Part shown: piece after piece, positions 35,054 through 43,188 of the stretch
Numbering within the stretch: the first letter of the stretch is position 1
Layout: the number at the start of each line of letters is the position of its first letter
Assembly (NCBI GenBank): GCA_938022165.1
Contig: CALIEI010000044.1
Span: 1 to 64,000 of the forward strand
Source: an uncultured Saprospiraceae bacterium
GTDB taxonomy: Bacteria > Bacteroidota > Bacteroidia > Chitinophagales > Saprospiraceae
DNA length: 64,000 nucleotides
Reading direction: 5' to 3'
Translations under genes and position numbers: made by a program
The notes under the pieces: generated by a model
The model's input: the letters and a program-made list of their open reading frames with translations, nothing else
What the model was told of the DNA's origin: nothing
The model's database searches: none

Positions 35054-36101
35054 TGTTTAGATGTCTTTGATATGCCTTATACCCATCTTTTAGACTATAG
35101 ATCCGGAGTCCAGCATCCGCAGCCATCAATCTACTAGCTACTATTTTTGATACTCGACCACTGCGACAATAGAGCACTATCTTTTTATTTCGATCCAGAT
35201 CGCCAAGGCTTAATTCTTCACTCAACTTATGCACAGAAGCTTCATCGATAGCTTTATGCTCGCTACTGGTCATCACCGAAATTAATTGTACTTCGCTTCT
35301 GTCACGAAGCACATCTGGCAATTCTACCTCCATTACATGATCACAGGCCGGTGTCAAATAATCATTCTTCTCATAAACTTCTTCAAGATCTTCCTCCCAG
35401 TTTTTTTGTAACTTCAAGATGAGCTGTCGTGCAGACAATATCTCATAGGTCAACAATCTTCCGCACAAGGATTCCCCAATGTCTAGCACAAATTTGATCG
35501 CTTCATTGGCTTGCAAAATTCCGATCATCCCTGCTATCGTGCTCAAGACTCCTACTTCAGAACAAACTGGAATATTCAGATCAGGTACCGGAAAAATATC
35601 CCGAAGATGCAAGTCATCCTCTTTTTCATTTCTAAACAAGGTCACGTAGCCCTCATACTTATGAATCGCACCATAGACTAATGGAATCCCCTCCAATGCA
35701 CAAAAATCATTGACCAAGTATTTGCACATTTGATCGTCTGTACATTCCAGCACAAGGTCCACTCCTGTCAATAATTGATCAATATTTTCTTTGGATAATC
35801 GTGTCGCGGCGATATCTATTTTTATCTCTGGATTCAAGGCTAGCAGCCTTGCTTTCAAGTGCTCCACTTTCGCCTCTTTGTCCTCTGCGGTATAAAATAC
35901 TTGTCGATGCAAATTGCTCACATCCGGTACATCACCGTCTATCAAACTCAATCGCCCAATCCCTACACCCGCCAAATAAGCAGCTGCGATCGCCCCAAGT
36001 CCGCCACATCCAACTATGGCCAGATGGCTTGTCCCCAATTTCTTTTGCCCTGCTTCTCCAATCTCTGGCAAGATCGTTTGTCGCGAATATCTAGTGTTCA
36101 T
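35037..36101 (-). CDS. moeB: MoeB/ThiF-type sulfur-carrier adenylyltransferase with rhodanese domain
   Basis: Activates the MoaD C-terminus by adenylation and, through the fused rhodanese, may supply sulfur. GCGGLG nucleotide loop at 31-36, DGDVPDVSNLHRQ (55-67), candidate catalytic Cys180 in VCSEVGVLS, and rhodanese loop YCRSGRV with Cys312. Length 354. The zinc CxxC pairs of E. coli MoeB are not obvious. Convergent with moaE. Confidence 0.9.
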   Translation of the reverse strand: MNTRYSRQTILPEIGEAGQKKLGTSHLAIVGCGGLGAIAAAYLAGVGIGRLSLIDGDVPDVSNLHRQVFYTAEDKEAKVEHLKARLLALNPEIKIDIAATRLSKENIDQLLTGVDLVLECTDDQMCKYLVNDFCALEGIPLVYGAIHKYEGYVTLFRNEKEDDLHLRDIFPVPDLNIPVCSEVGVLSTIAGMIGILQANEAIKFVLDIGESLCGRLLTYEILSARQLILKLQKNWEEDLEEVYEKNDYLTPACDHVMEVELPDVLRDRSEVQLISVMTSSEHKAIDEASVHKLSEELSLGDLDRNKKIVLYCRSGRVSKIVASRLMAADAGLRIYSLKDGYKAYQRHLNIKGVS

Positions 36102-36139
36102 TGATAGCTTGTTTTATCTCTCCAAAGATATGGGAAAAA

Positions 36140-36180
36140 TAGGTACTAGGGGCTAGGTGCTAAGTGCTAGGCACGACTTA
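36140..36180. repeat. Short CTAGGTGCTAAG direct repeats
   Basis: Three to four imperfect copies of a 9-10-nt word (GGGGCTAGG-TGCTAAG-TGCTAGG). Upstream of the moeB-like gene start; no function visible. Confidence 0.4.
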
Positions 36181-36311
36181 AAATAAATTTTAAAAGACTT
36201 CCCATATATATAGATTATTTCTCAAGCCCAATATGTGCACAAGTCTGTTATTCCCAGTTTAATAGAATAGTTAGTATATTGATACTTTAAACACCTTATC
36301 AAATAGCTAAA

Positions 36312-37334
36312 ATGAAAAGATATAAGGCTGGTGAATTTGCACAGCGCTATCAAGCAGGTATGATGAAAAAGATATCACGCATGGCTGGTGGCAAAGACAT
36401 CTTTTTGAAATGGCTTCAAGAAAACTTAGGCCTGGGAAGAGCAAGTGCTTATCGTAGATTGAACGGAGAGACTTTATTTGATCTAGAGGAAATAGTGATG
36501 ATCATCACTGCTTTTAAAATACCTGTAACTGAGCTATTTGAATCCGATAAAAGCATTCTTTATTTTTATCAAAACGAGAGGCATCCCAATAGCTATGAAG
36601 AATGGTTTACTGGGATAGATCAAGATTTCGCTATACTTGCCAATCAATCCAATAGCAAGATGTACTATAGCTCTACCGAGAGTCCCATCTTTTACTATTT
36701 TCACTTTGACGAATTCACACATTTTAAATTATACATTTGGGCAAAAACCATATGGCAACTAGACTCTTTAAAAGATGTGCCTTTTAGCATCAAAAGCGAG
36801 CTATGGAATGACAAGGTTTTGGAGCTGAAAGAGAAATTTTTGAAGCAGTACACACAGATGCCTAGTGTTGAATTCTGGACGCCAAATTTTTTGAGTAACA
36901 ACCTCAATCAGATACAATATTTTTTAGAGGGCTATCTATTTGAAAATAGAGAAGACGCCTTACTACTGTGTCATCAGCTCCGTGAAATGATAAAACTGCT
37001 CGAACAACAAATCATCGACGGACATAAAAAACCTGTAAAAGGGGTAGCTCGACCTGGTAGTTATGAATTGTACTATAATGAGATATTACATACAAACAAT
37101 ACCATCTTATTTACATCAGATCAAAGCAAAGCACTTTACACCACATTTGGTAATCCAAATACGATAAAAACTTATCAAAAAGAGGCTTGTGATTATGCTG
37201 AAGATTGGTTCGAAAAACTAAAAAGATCTGCCAATAAAATTAATCAAGACTCTGATCGAGATCGGACTCGATTGTTCAAAAAGATGGAGGACAAAATAAA
37301 CAAGGCAGAACTCTTATTTAAAGGACTCATTTAA
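36312..37334 (+). CDS. HTH-domain protein of unknown function
   Basis: Residues ~28-76 form a convincing helix-turn-helix of the Cro/BetR sort: LGLGRASAYRRLNGETLFD then LEEIVMIITAFKIPVTELF. The remaining ~260 residues are helical and aromatic-rich with no catalytic motif recognised, perhaps a sensing or dimerisation domain. Such proteins are common orphan regulators in Bacteroidota. Adjacent to the Mo island, but nothing shows that it controls it. Confidence 0.7.
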   Translation: MKRYKAGEFAQRYQAGMMKKISRMAGGKDIFLKWLQENLGLGRASAYRRLNGETLFDLEEIVMIITAFKIPVTELFESDKSILYFYQNERHPNSYEEWFTGIDQDFAILANQSNSKMYYSSTESPIFYYFHFDEFTHFKLYIWAKTIWQLDSLKDVPFSIKSELWNDKVLELKEKFLKQYTQMPSVEFWTPNFLSNNLNQIQYFLEGYLFENREDALLLCHQLREMIKLLEQQIIDGHKKPVKGVARPGSYELYYNEILHTNNTILFTSDQSKALYTTFGNPNTIKTYQKEACDYAEDWFEKLKRSANKINQDSDRDRTRLFKKMEDKINKAELLFKGLI

Positions 37335-37356
37335 CTGCGCTTTACATTTCTACAGA

Positions 37357-37788
37357 TTATCCCTTTATTTTAGAAATTATTTTCCCATGAGAATTGCTAG
37401 GTTTATCCATATCTGATTTTGCGAAGGCAATTGACTCCAAGACTAATTTCTTCACTTTTGCATTTTTGAAATCTTTCTCAGTACTTATAGGAATATGTCT
37501 AATTAATTTACCAGTCCCTTGCAACAGTTGAGTTGGGTCTTTCAACAAAGCTCCTTTATTGAATCCAAGATTGAGATGCTTAGTATATATTGGGATCATA
37601 CAGAATGCATCTCCTAGCTTTTCACTCAGCGTATATACTGATGTCAATGCATGCGTATGATAGAGCAACTCGTTACTTTCAGGATGCAAGTCTAATAAAA
37701 ATGATCTTAGACTTTTATACAGTTCAATCAAATCTCCTTCTTTGTGATCGAGGTATTGCTGAAATTGTGCATGGATAGGTGAAAGCAT
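37357..37788 (-). CDS. DUF1801 (YdhG/YjbR-like) protein
   Basis: Small cytoplasmic protein of unknown function. Family-like features: PESNELLYHTHALTSVYT in the first half, MIPIYTKHLNLGFNKGALL in the middle and the HIPISTEKDFKNAKVKKLVL segment near the end. Length 143 fits the family. 12-34 nt from its neighbours on either side. Confidence 0.72.
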   Translation of the reverse strand: MLSPIHAQFQQYLDHKEGDLIELYKSLRSFLLDLHPESNELLYHTHALTSVYTLSEKLGDAFCMIPIYTKHLNLGFNKGALLKDPTQLLQGTGKLIRHIPISTEKDFKNAKVKKLVLESIAFAKSDMDKPSNSHGKIISKIKG

Positions 37789-37812
37789 GGATTTCTATTT
37801 TCAGATTACAAT

Positions 37813-38679
37813 CTACTTCTTTCTAAATGGAAAAAGAAATTGAGTCAGGAATCCTTTTGGGTCTTTTGTTCCTTCAACTCCAGCGATTTTTACTTCTCGT
37901 TCATTTGGCCAAAAGAAAGTACCAAAAGCAATATCCCAGATAATGAGAACTCTACCGAAATTATTATTGGATTCTTTTTCTTTTTCTGAATGATGCCAAC
38001 GATGCAATTCAGCAGAGTTGAAAATGTAATTTAGGTATCCCGCTTTGAAGTTAATATTTACATGCTCAAGAAATCCAGTGACGCCAGCAAATACTAGAAT
38101 TATCATTGCCAACTTTACCGATGTGCCTAGTACTATCAATGGTAACAAATATGCTATACTCCCCAATACAGCATCAAAGAAATGAAAGCGTCCAGAGTTG
38201 GCCCAATATACTCGTTCTGCTGCGTGATGTATCTCATGAAGCCGCCACAAACTTGGCCACTCGTGTGTTATTTTGTGTAGCCAATAAAAACAAAATTCGC
38301 AAAACAATAAGGTGAATAAAAATGACCAGTAAATATTGAAATGAGATTCGATCAATCCTCCAGGCATTTTTTGTGCAATCCATGACAGAGGAACATACAA
38401 TGCAAATGGCAATAGAAATTCGCATAACTTGTTTGCAAATGGGAGCAAGACCAATGTACGTATCAAGTCTGTTCCAAAATCATTTCTGCTTTCGTTCCAA
38501 TCTTTTCGGTAAGGAACAAATCGTTCTAATATGGCAATCATCAAGATAGCTGGAGCGAGAATAACTACAGGAACCCACAGCAGATAAACATCGGGTACTC
38601 TTGGTACAAGTGTAAACAGTATACCTAAGAGTCCAAAAATTGCAACAGGATAAAAACTATATTGGAAGACTTTGTACAT
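37813..38679 (-). CDS. Sterol desaturase/fatty acid hydroxylase superfamily protein
   Basis: Membrane di-iron oxygenase. His clusters HKITHEW, HEIHHAAERVYW and HRWHHSEKEKESNNNFG follow four hydrophobic segments, the arrangement of the superfamily. ATG at 38679 (MYKVFQYSFYPV) chosen; the longer reading begins with TTG at 38700. 288 residues, standard size. A different member of the family, with CDGSH motifs, is at 40434. Substrate unknown (lipid or carotenoid). Confidence 0.87.
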   Translation of the reverse strand: MYKVFQYSFYPVAIFGLLGILFTLVPRVPDVYLLWVPVVILAPAILMIAILERFVPYRKDWNESRNDFGTDLIRTLVLLPFANKLCEFLLPFALYVPLSWIAQKMPGGLIESHFNIYWSFLFTLLFCEFCFYWLHKITHEWPSLWRLHEIHHAAERVYWANSGRFHFFDAVLGSIAYLLPLIVLGTSVKLAMIILVFAGVTGFLEHVNINFKAGYLNYIFNSAELHRWHHSEKEKESNNNFGRVLIIWDIAFGTFFWPNEREVKIAGVEGTKDPKGFLTQFLFPFRKK

Positions 38680-38765
38680 TTTGCTTTTTATATACTTCAA
38701 AATACAAATTATCTGGATAGATCTACAATGGTTAATTATTTTTTTAGCGCATCATCATATATCCT

Positions 38766-38910
38766 ATAGGGCGAGCCGTCTAGGCGGAAGCCCTACTGGA
38801 CAAGCGGTAGAAGTGGTTCCGACTTTTTCGTCGGAAGGAACGGATGACGCGACCTAAGGTTTTTTTGCGCCGCTCGGAAGCTGAGCAAAACCGCAAGGAT
38901 GGCCCCAAAT
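38766..38910. repeat. GGCCCC-ended intergenic repeat (copy A)
   Basis: GC-rich block with GGACAAGCGGTAGAAGTGG (from ~38797), hairpin TTCCGAC-TTTTTC-GTCGGAA (~38817-38837) and the end GGATGGCCCCAAA. The same order of words, with different interior, is found at 43995-44131, and the end recurs in the inverted repeats at 14.7 and 17.4 kb. Confidence 0.6.
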
Positions 38911-38916
38911 AATTTT

Positions 38917-40032
38917 TCAAAAAACTTGCACAAAATAACCATCTCTAAACTCGAGCACTGAACCATTATCCATAGCGAACCATAATTTACCTTCATTGGT
39001 TTTATAAATTTGCCATATATGTGTAGACGGCAAACCATCTTTTATACCATAGTTTTTCATACCCTTGCCGTCATACTTCCAAGCTCCTGTATCTCGATCT
39101 CCAAACCAAATATTGCCACTCTCGTCCTCACCGATTGCAAACACGTGCTCCATCGTGCCCGAAACAGATCGATAGCTTCCACTACGCCCACTGGTAGTAC
39201 TGATCAAATTCATCTCTTCCGAAAAAAAAGAAATCTTATCACTCTCTTTAAGCAAGACTCCAATACCATTGTTCCCAATCCACAATCTACCTTTGCTATC
39301 TTCAAAGAGGCTTCTCACATGGAGGTAGCCAGAAAGATCATTTAAACCCAAACTTTTGTCGTCTATTATTGTCACCGCAGATCCGTCAAAGCAAAACACG
39401 GCACTGTAAGTGCCAAACCAATATTGATTATTGTTACCTTTCACAAATGGAGTAGATACTGAATACTGATTGGACTGATCAGGCGTAGGCTTCAATGGAA
39501 AGGCGTGATAAGTCATGTTTTTTCCATCCCAGCGATACACGCCTGGAACCGATTCAGTTTTGTTATAACCCACTCCTTCATTTCCTTTAAACCAGATATC
39601 ATTTTCGGCTGATGCCCATGGAGTATAGAAATTAAAATTCATTTGCGGGTAGGTAATAATTTTACCATCGGCATATTTACTGATGCCAAATCCACATTCA
39701 AACCAAATCGCCCCATTGGCATCTTCAAAAATAGATCGTACCTGATTATTGCTCAGGCCATCTGCATCTGTGTAGTAAACAAACTCATTGCCATCGTACT
39801 TACACACTCCTTCTTGGTGACCGCCAAACCATATATTACCTTCTGAATCCTCTAAAATGGCGCGAATTCCTTTCTTGAATTTTAATTTTTTGGTGTTGTT
39901 ATTTTTTACATGAAATAAATTTTCCGCTTCAAGTTGATTCGTTTCCTTGGGCTGACTCTGTGAGATACAAGCAGAAAGTATGACAAGTGCGATAAGAAGT
40001 AAAAACGAATAAGCTAATCTCATGAAGTACAT
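38917..40032 (-). CDS. Lipoprotein with two-component-regulator (Reg_prop) beta-propeller repeats
   Basis: Exported, lipid-anchored sensor-like propeller. Signal peptide LLLIALVILSAC with lipobox Cys. At least six repeats of the type DSEGNIWFGGHQEGVCKYDG, DANGAIWFECGFGISKYADG, DSKGRLWIGNNGIGVLL, DESGNIWFGDRDTGAWKYDG, the Reg_prop motif seen in hybrid kinases; here no kinase follows. The ATG at 40032 has a GGAAG upstream and follows the previous stop; TTG at 40047 is less likely. Might present a ligand- or carbohydrate-binding surface. Confidence 0.85.
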   Translation of the reverse strand: MYFMRLAYSFLLLIALVILSACISQSQPKETNQLEAENLFHVKNNNTKKLKFKKGIRAILEDSEGNIWFGGHQEGVCKYDGNEFVYYTDADGLSNNQVRSIFEDANGAIWFECGFGISKYADGKIITYPQMNFNFYTPWASAENDIWFKGNEGVGYNKTESVPGVYRWDGKNMTYHAFPLKPTPDQSNQYSVSTPFVKGNNNQYWFGTYSAVFCFDGSAVTIIDDKSLGLNDLSGYLHVRSLFEDSKGRLWIGNNGIGVLLKESDKISFFSEEMNLISTTSGRSGSYRSVSGTMEHVFAIGEDESGNIWFGDRDTGAWKYDGKGMKNYGIKDGLPSTHIWQIYKTNEGKLWFAMDNGSVLEFRDGYFVQVF

Positions 40033-40033
40033 T

Positions 40034-40318
40034 TTAGCTTCCGGCAAAAGGTGTCCCGAAAATCCCCACTGCCAGCTGAGCCCAAATCAAAACAAAAAGC
40101 AAAATAATAACTCCTATAATTAGCCATTTATACTTCTTATTTTTTAAGCGCTGAAATGTGAAATATATAGCCCAGCCTAAACCGCTAAGTAAAAGCCCAG
40201 CAACAATAAAATCCATAATTGACCAATTCACTTCATCTGTAAATTGCATTGCGATAAGCGGAACGAGCAAGATCAAAAACACAATAGCGAATATAATTGT
40301 CCATCCTTTACTTTTCAT
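40034..40318 (-). CDS. Small membrane protein, 94 aa
   Basis: Three hydrophobic helices: about 7-25 (IIFAIVFLILLVPLIAMQF), 34-55 and 66-88. No charged catalytic motif. Its stop is immediately before the start of the propeller lipoprotein, so they are co-transcribed. Function unknown; resembles small conserved membrane proteins common in Bacteroidota. Confidence 0.68.
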   Translation of the reverse strand: MKSKGWTIIFAIVFLILLVPLIAMQFTDEVNWSIMDFIVAGLLLSGLGWAIYFTFQRLKNKKYKWLIIGVIILLFVLIWAQLAVGIFGTPFAGS

Positions 40319-40433
40319 ACTATATTTATTACCCTACCATTAATAAAGATACTTATCTTTAGCAATGAAGCGATGTGCACAATTCCAATGCTAAACAATT
40401 TATAAAACACATTAACAAATTCAAATCATCTTT

Positions 40434-41501
40434 ATGGCTTGGTTAGAAATACCAAATATAGATATCTATTTTGTAGTAGCTGTTCTTTTCTTTTTTGGTT
40501 TTGTAGAATTTCTATTGGGTCACTACAGCCACTCCAAAAGAAGTAAGGATGACTACATCCTTGAGCTTGGCGGATTTTTTGTGGTTGGTTTAACTAAATC
40601 TATAGTAGTTTTTGTAGCACATTATATCGCTACACTTATTGCCGCTCCTTGGTTTGGCGTCTTTGCTAATTGGTCACTCTGGCTAAGTCTCCCTTTTTAT
40701 TTATTGATTGATGATTTTCTTCAATACTGGTATCATCGCAGTGCACATGAATACAAGTGGCTGTGGAAGCATCACTACAATCATCATGCAGCAGAAGATA
40801 TGGGTGTTTTTGTTTCCTATCGCAACAGTTGGGTCTACTACCTGATCATGCCTAATATCTGGTGGACGGCTATTGCAACATTTCTTGGACTGGGTGCCGC
40901 TGCTGCATTAGGGATTATGATAAAGCTAGTCATCATTTCCTCTTCTCATAGTACTTGGGTCTGGGACAAATGGTTTTACAAAACAAAAGCGCTATCTCCT
41001 CTAATGAGTGTGATCGAGCGAATTGTTATCACGCCTGCTTTTCATCATGGGCATCATGCAAAATCAAAACTAGATGGTATCGGCGATCCTAATGGCAATT
41101 TTGGAAATGCATTTTCTATTTGGGATCAGCTGTTTGGGACAGCTCATTTTAGTAGACAATTTCCTAAGGAGTATGGTCTGATGGAGACGCCGAAAGATCC
41201 GTGGTATAGTCAGCTACTTTTTCCTTTTGTGAAATCAAATAAAGTTGATAGTGAAATACATGCTAATTTTGAATTTAAAAAGTATACTCAGAATGAGCCG
41301 CTCCAGACTAAACTTGCAGCAGGAAAATATTTGTATTGCCAATGCGGGTATAGCAAGGATCAGCCTTTTTGTAATGGATCGCATCATGGAACAAAGCAAA
41401 CTCCTCTGGTATTTGAAATGAAAAAGGAAAGGACCGTTTCTCTTTGTAGATGTAAGAAAACAAAGACGCCTCCGTATTGCGACAATTCGCACTTAGCTTA
41501 A
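40434..41501 (+). CDS. Sterol desaturase-family oxygenase fused to two CDGSH iron-sulfur motifs
   Basis: Residues 1-270: membrane fatty acid hydroxylase/sterol desaturase with His clusters HRSAHE (101-106), HHYNHH (113-118) and HHGHH (204-208), all intact. Residues ~298-355: two CDGSH-type [2Fe-2S] sites, C302/C304/C313/H317 in CQCGYSKDQPFCNGSH and C338/C340/C349/H353 in CRCKKTKTPPYCDNSH. The fusion suggests that the iron-sulfur part feeds electrons to the di-iron site, replacing a separate ferredoxin; this is inference. 10 nt upstream of the next gene. Confidence 0.9.
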   Translation: MAWLEIPNIDIYFVVAVLFFFGFVEFLLGHYSHSKRSKDDYILELGGFFVVGLTKSIVVFVAHYIATLIAAPWFGVFANWSLWLSLPFYLLIDDFLQYWYHRSAHEYKWLWKHHYNHHAAEDMGVFVSYRNSWVYYLIMPNIWWTAIATFLGLGAAAALGIMIKLVIISSSHSTWVWDKWFYKTKALSPLMSVIERIVITPAFHHGHHAKSKLDGIGDPNGNFGNAFSIWDQLFGTAHFSRQFPKEYGLMETPKDPWYSQLLFPFVKSNKVDSEIHANFEFKKYTQNEPLQTKLAAGKYLYCQCGYSKDQPFCNGSHHGTKQTPLVFEMKKERTVSLCRCKKTKTPPYCDNSHLA

Positions 41502-41511
41502 ATAACTAATC

Positions 41512-41883
41512 ATGGATCAAGATAAAATAAGTATGCGACCCACATTACCCAATGTAGTCGTCGATGATTCGATGACCCTGGATGAGCAATTCCAAAATAA
41601 AACGCTTAGGCCTATTATGAAGATGCAACATGACTTGATACTTGCCATGACTGGGATGTACATCAAAAAGAAAAAAAATGTTTTTCACAATTTAACCGCT
41701 GAGAAAAAATCTGATTATATCAAAAATAATCTCCTAGCTGATAGGATGATCATTCATGAGCTTCGTGGCTTAGTTATCGGGATGTTTACTATAGAGGAAA
41801 TGGAATATTATCTCGACAACAGATCTGCCTTGAATAAAAGGATTCAGAATTTGTTTTTTGAACGGATAAAGAGTGGGGTGTGA
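41512..41883 (+). CDS. Hypothetical protein, 123 aa
   Basis: Not assigned. Mixed charged, helical, no signal peptide or metal site. Distinctive words are MRPTLPNVVVDDSMTLDEQF and LADRMIIHELRGLVIGMF. Follows the desaturase-CDGSH gene by 10 nt in the same direction, so probably one operon. Its stop is directly followed by the heptamer array. Confidence 0.62.
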   Translation: MDQDKISMRPTLPNVVVDDSMTLDEQFQNKTLRPIMKMQHDLILAMTGMYIKKKKNVFHNLTAEKKSDYIKNNLLADRMIIHELRGLVIGMFTIEEMEYYLDNRSALNKRIQNLFFERIKSGV

Positions 41884-41887
41884 GAGC

Positions 41888-41971
41888 AAGGTCTAAGGTC
41901 TAAGGTCTAAGGTCTAAGGTCTAAGGTCTAAGGTCTAAGGTCTAAGGTCTAAGGTCTAAGGTCTAAGGTCT
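41888..41971. repeat. Heptamer tandem repeat (AAGGTCT)x12
   Basis: Twelve exact consecutive copies of AAGGTCT (84 bp) start 5 nt after the upstream stop codon and end before the convergent gene at 41996. Perfect identity implies recent slippage expansion. Confidence 0.95.
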
Positions 41972-41995
41972 AAAATTTAAAAGAAATCTTAAACC

Positions 41996-42391
41996 CTACA
42001 ACTCCCACCTTTTTTTCCTCGCCTCGTTCAATATCAAAAAGAATGGCACCCACCAGATCAAATCATTGGTAAGTAAGGTATAACCAAAACTTGCAGGAAC
42101 AGCCCCTGTGATATAATTCATCACAAACCCTATCGGGCCAAATATTTTGCCTAAAAATCCAACTGCAATAATAGGCCAATGTTTTACTGGATTGTATGAT
42201 GACCACCAATACCCTAGACCGTACACGCCTATCACCATACCCATGCCCTGCCAGATCATAGGATGTATCGGCTCCTCCATTCCAGTGAGATGAAAAAAAG
42301 AGAGTGGAAATAAAACCACCCAGGCACCCCAAAGTAAATTATATACCGCGGCTACCTTCATAACTGTTTTCATCCAAGGTTTACTTTGCAT
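41996..42391 (-). CDS. Small four-helix membrane protein, 131 aa
   Basis: Unknown function. Four hydrophobic segments (about 12-30, 44-62, 72-90, 108-125) with conserved-looking WGAWVVLFPLSFFHLTGM at the N-terminus. This family is sometimes labelled alkyl hydroperoxide reductase in databases, but no redox Cys is present, so I do not use that name. The start overlaps the previous gene's stop by 11 nt. Confidence 0.68.
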   Translation of the reverse strand: MQSKPWMKTVMKVAAVYNLLWGAWVVLFPLSFFHLTGMEEPIHPMIWQGMGMVIGVYGLGYWWSSYNPVKHWPIIAVGFLGKIFGPIGFVMNYITGAVPASFGYTLLTNDLIWWVPFFLILNEARKKRWEL

Positions 42392-42794
42392 AAAATATTA
42401 GACTTATGATTAAAATAATAGACCAGAGTACAGTTCTGATCCAATTGGTTTTTGTGAGTCGCTCCCTAGAAAAAACAGTATCATGTAGCGTTTCTATGTT
42501 ACTATGCAGCGGAACAAAAATTAGAAAAGTTGTCAACCAAGAAAGAACCACTAAGCACAACGATATATAGTCTATTATATCAGACTGAGTAATCGAAGTA
42601 TAAATATAAAGGAGCAACTGGCCAAGCATCAAGGGCAATACAACTATGGTAATCCTTGAGGTATATAGCCGATGCCACTTTTTAATATTTGCTTCAGAAT
42701 AAAAACTAAAACTAGGATATATAACCAGCTGCACTATCCAGATAAGGATAAATAATCCAGTATTAAATAAAATTTTTAGGAGATCAATATCCAT
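42381..42794 (-). CDS. Small membrane protein, four predicted helices
   Basis: Unknown. ATG at 42794 (MDIDLLKILFNTGLF) is preferred over 42821 since it begins directly at the first helix. Hydrophobic segments about 6-24, 45-65, 75-92 and 118-135, with a loop FVPLHSNIETLHDTVF. Coupled by overlap to the following membrane protein, suggesting that the two work together. Confidence 0.63.
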   Translation of the reverse strand: MDIDLLKILFNTGLFILIWIVQLVIYPSFSFYSEANIKKWHRLYTSRITIVVLPLMLGQLLLYIYTSITQSDIIDYISLCLVVLSWLTTFLIFVPLHSNIETLHDTVFSRERLTKTNWIRTVLWSIILIISLIFYAK

Positions 42795-42883
42795 AGTGCA
42801 CGATTCGCACTCATAAGACAAAGAAACGTAACTTTTGTTGAGTCCATATTTAGACTATTCGTCAATAGTGATGATAAAAAAAA

Positions 42884-43084
42884 CTAATCTACTTTTTCTA
42901 AGCCCTTAGCTTCTTTCTCAACATTATACGTATATATCGAAGAAATAATCAGGGAAATCCAGGGACAAAGACTTAAGAAGACATTGTCTTTGCTTGACCA
43001 ATCGAAAATCATATAACTCAAAAGTAAAACTATAGATAGAACACTAAGTCCTTTGCTTATCTTCTTTTTAGTTTCTATATTCAT
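42884..43084 (-). CDS. Small two-helix membrane protein (66 aa)
   Basis: Starts at ATG 43084 (MNIETKKKISKGLSVLSIVL); the frame extends to 43126 but that part crosses the leader. Two hydrophobic helices separated by DWSSKDN. No function assignable. Separate from the gene upstream by a terminator. Confidence 0.5.
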   Translation of the reverse strand: MNIETKKKISKGLSVLSIVLLLSYMIFDWSSKDNVFLSLCPWISLIISSIYTYNVEKEAKGLEKVD

Positions 43085-43136
43085 ACATCCCGCATTTGAT
43101 ATACCAAGATAATGACTATGCTCCAAAAAAGAAAAA

Positions 43137-43156
43137 GGTCGTCTAAAAAGACAACC
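43137..43156 (-). terminator. Terminator of the 43189-43785 gene
   Basis: On the minus strand GGTTGTCT, loop of 4, AGACGACC (one G-U-type mismatch) followed by TTTTTCTTTTTT. Located 33 nt beyond the stop. Confidence 0.75.
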
Positions 43157-43188
43157 TCGTTCGTTAAATAAATTATGTGGAAATTAAT

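Noticed and set aside
41996-42391. Naming the membrane protein alkyl hydroperoxide reductase
   Set aside because: No peroxidatic Cys or thioredoxin fold; the product is a four-helix membrane protein.
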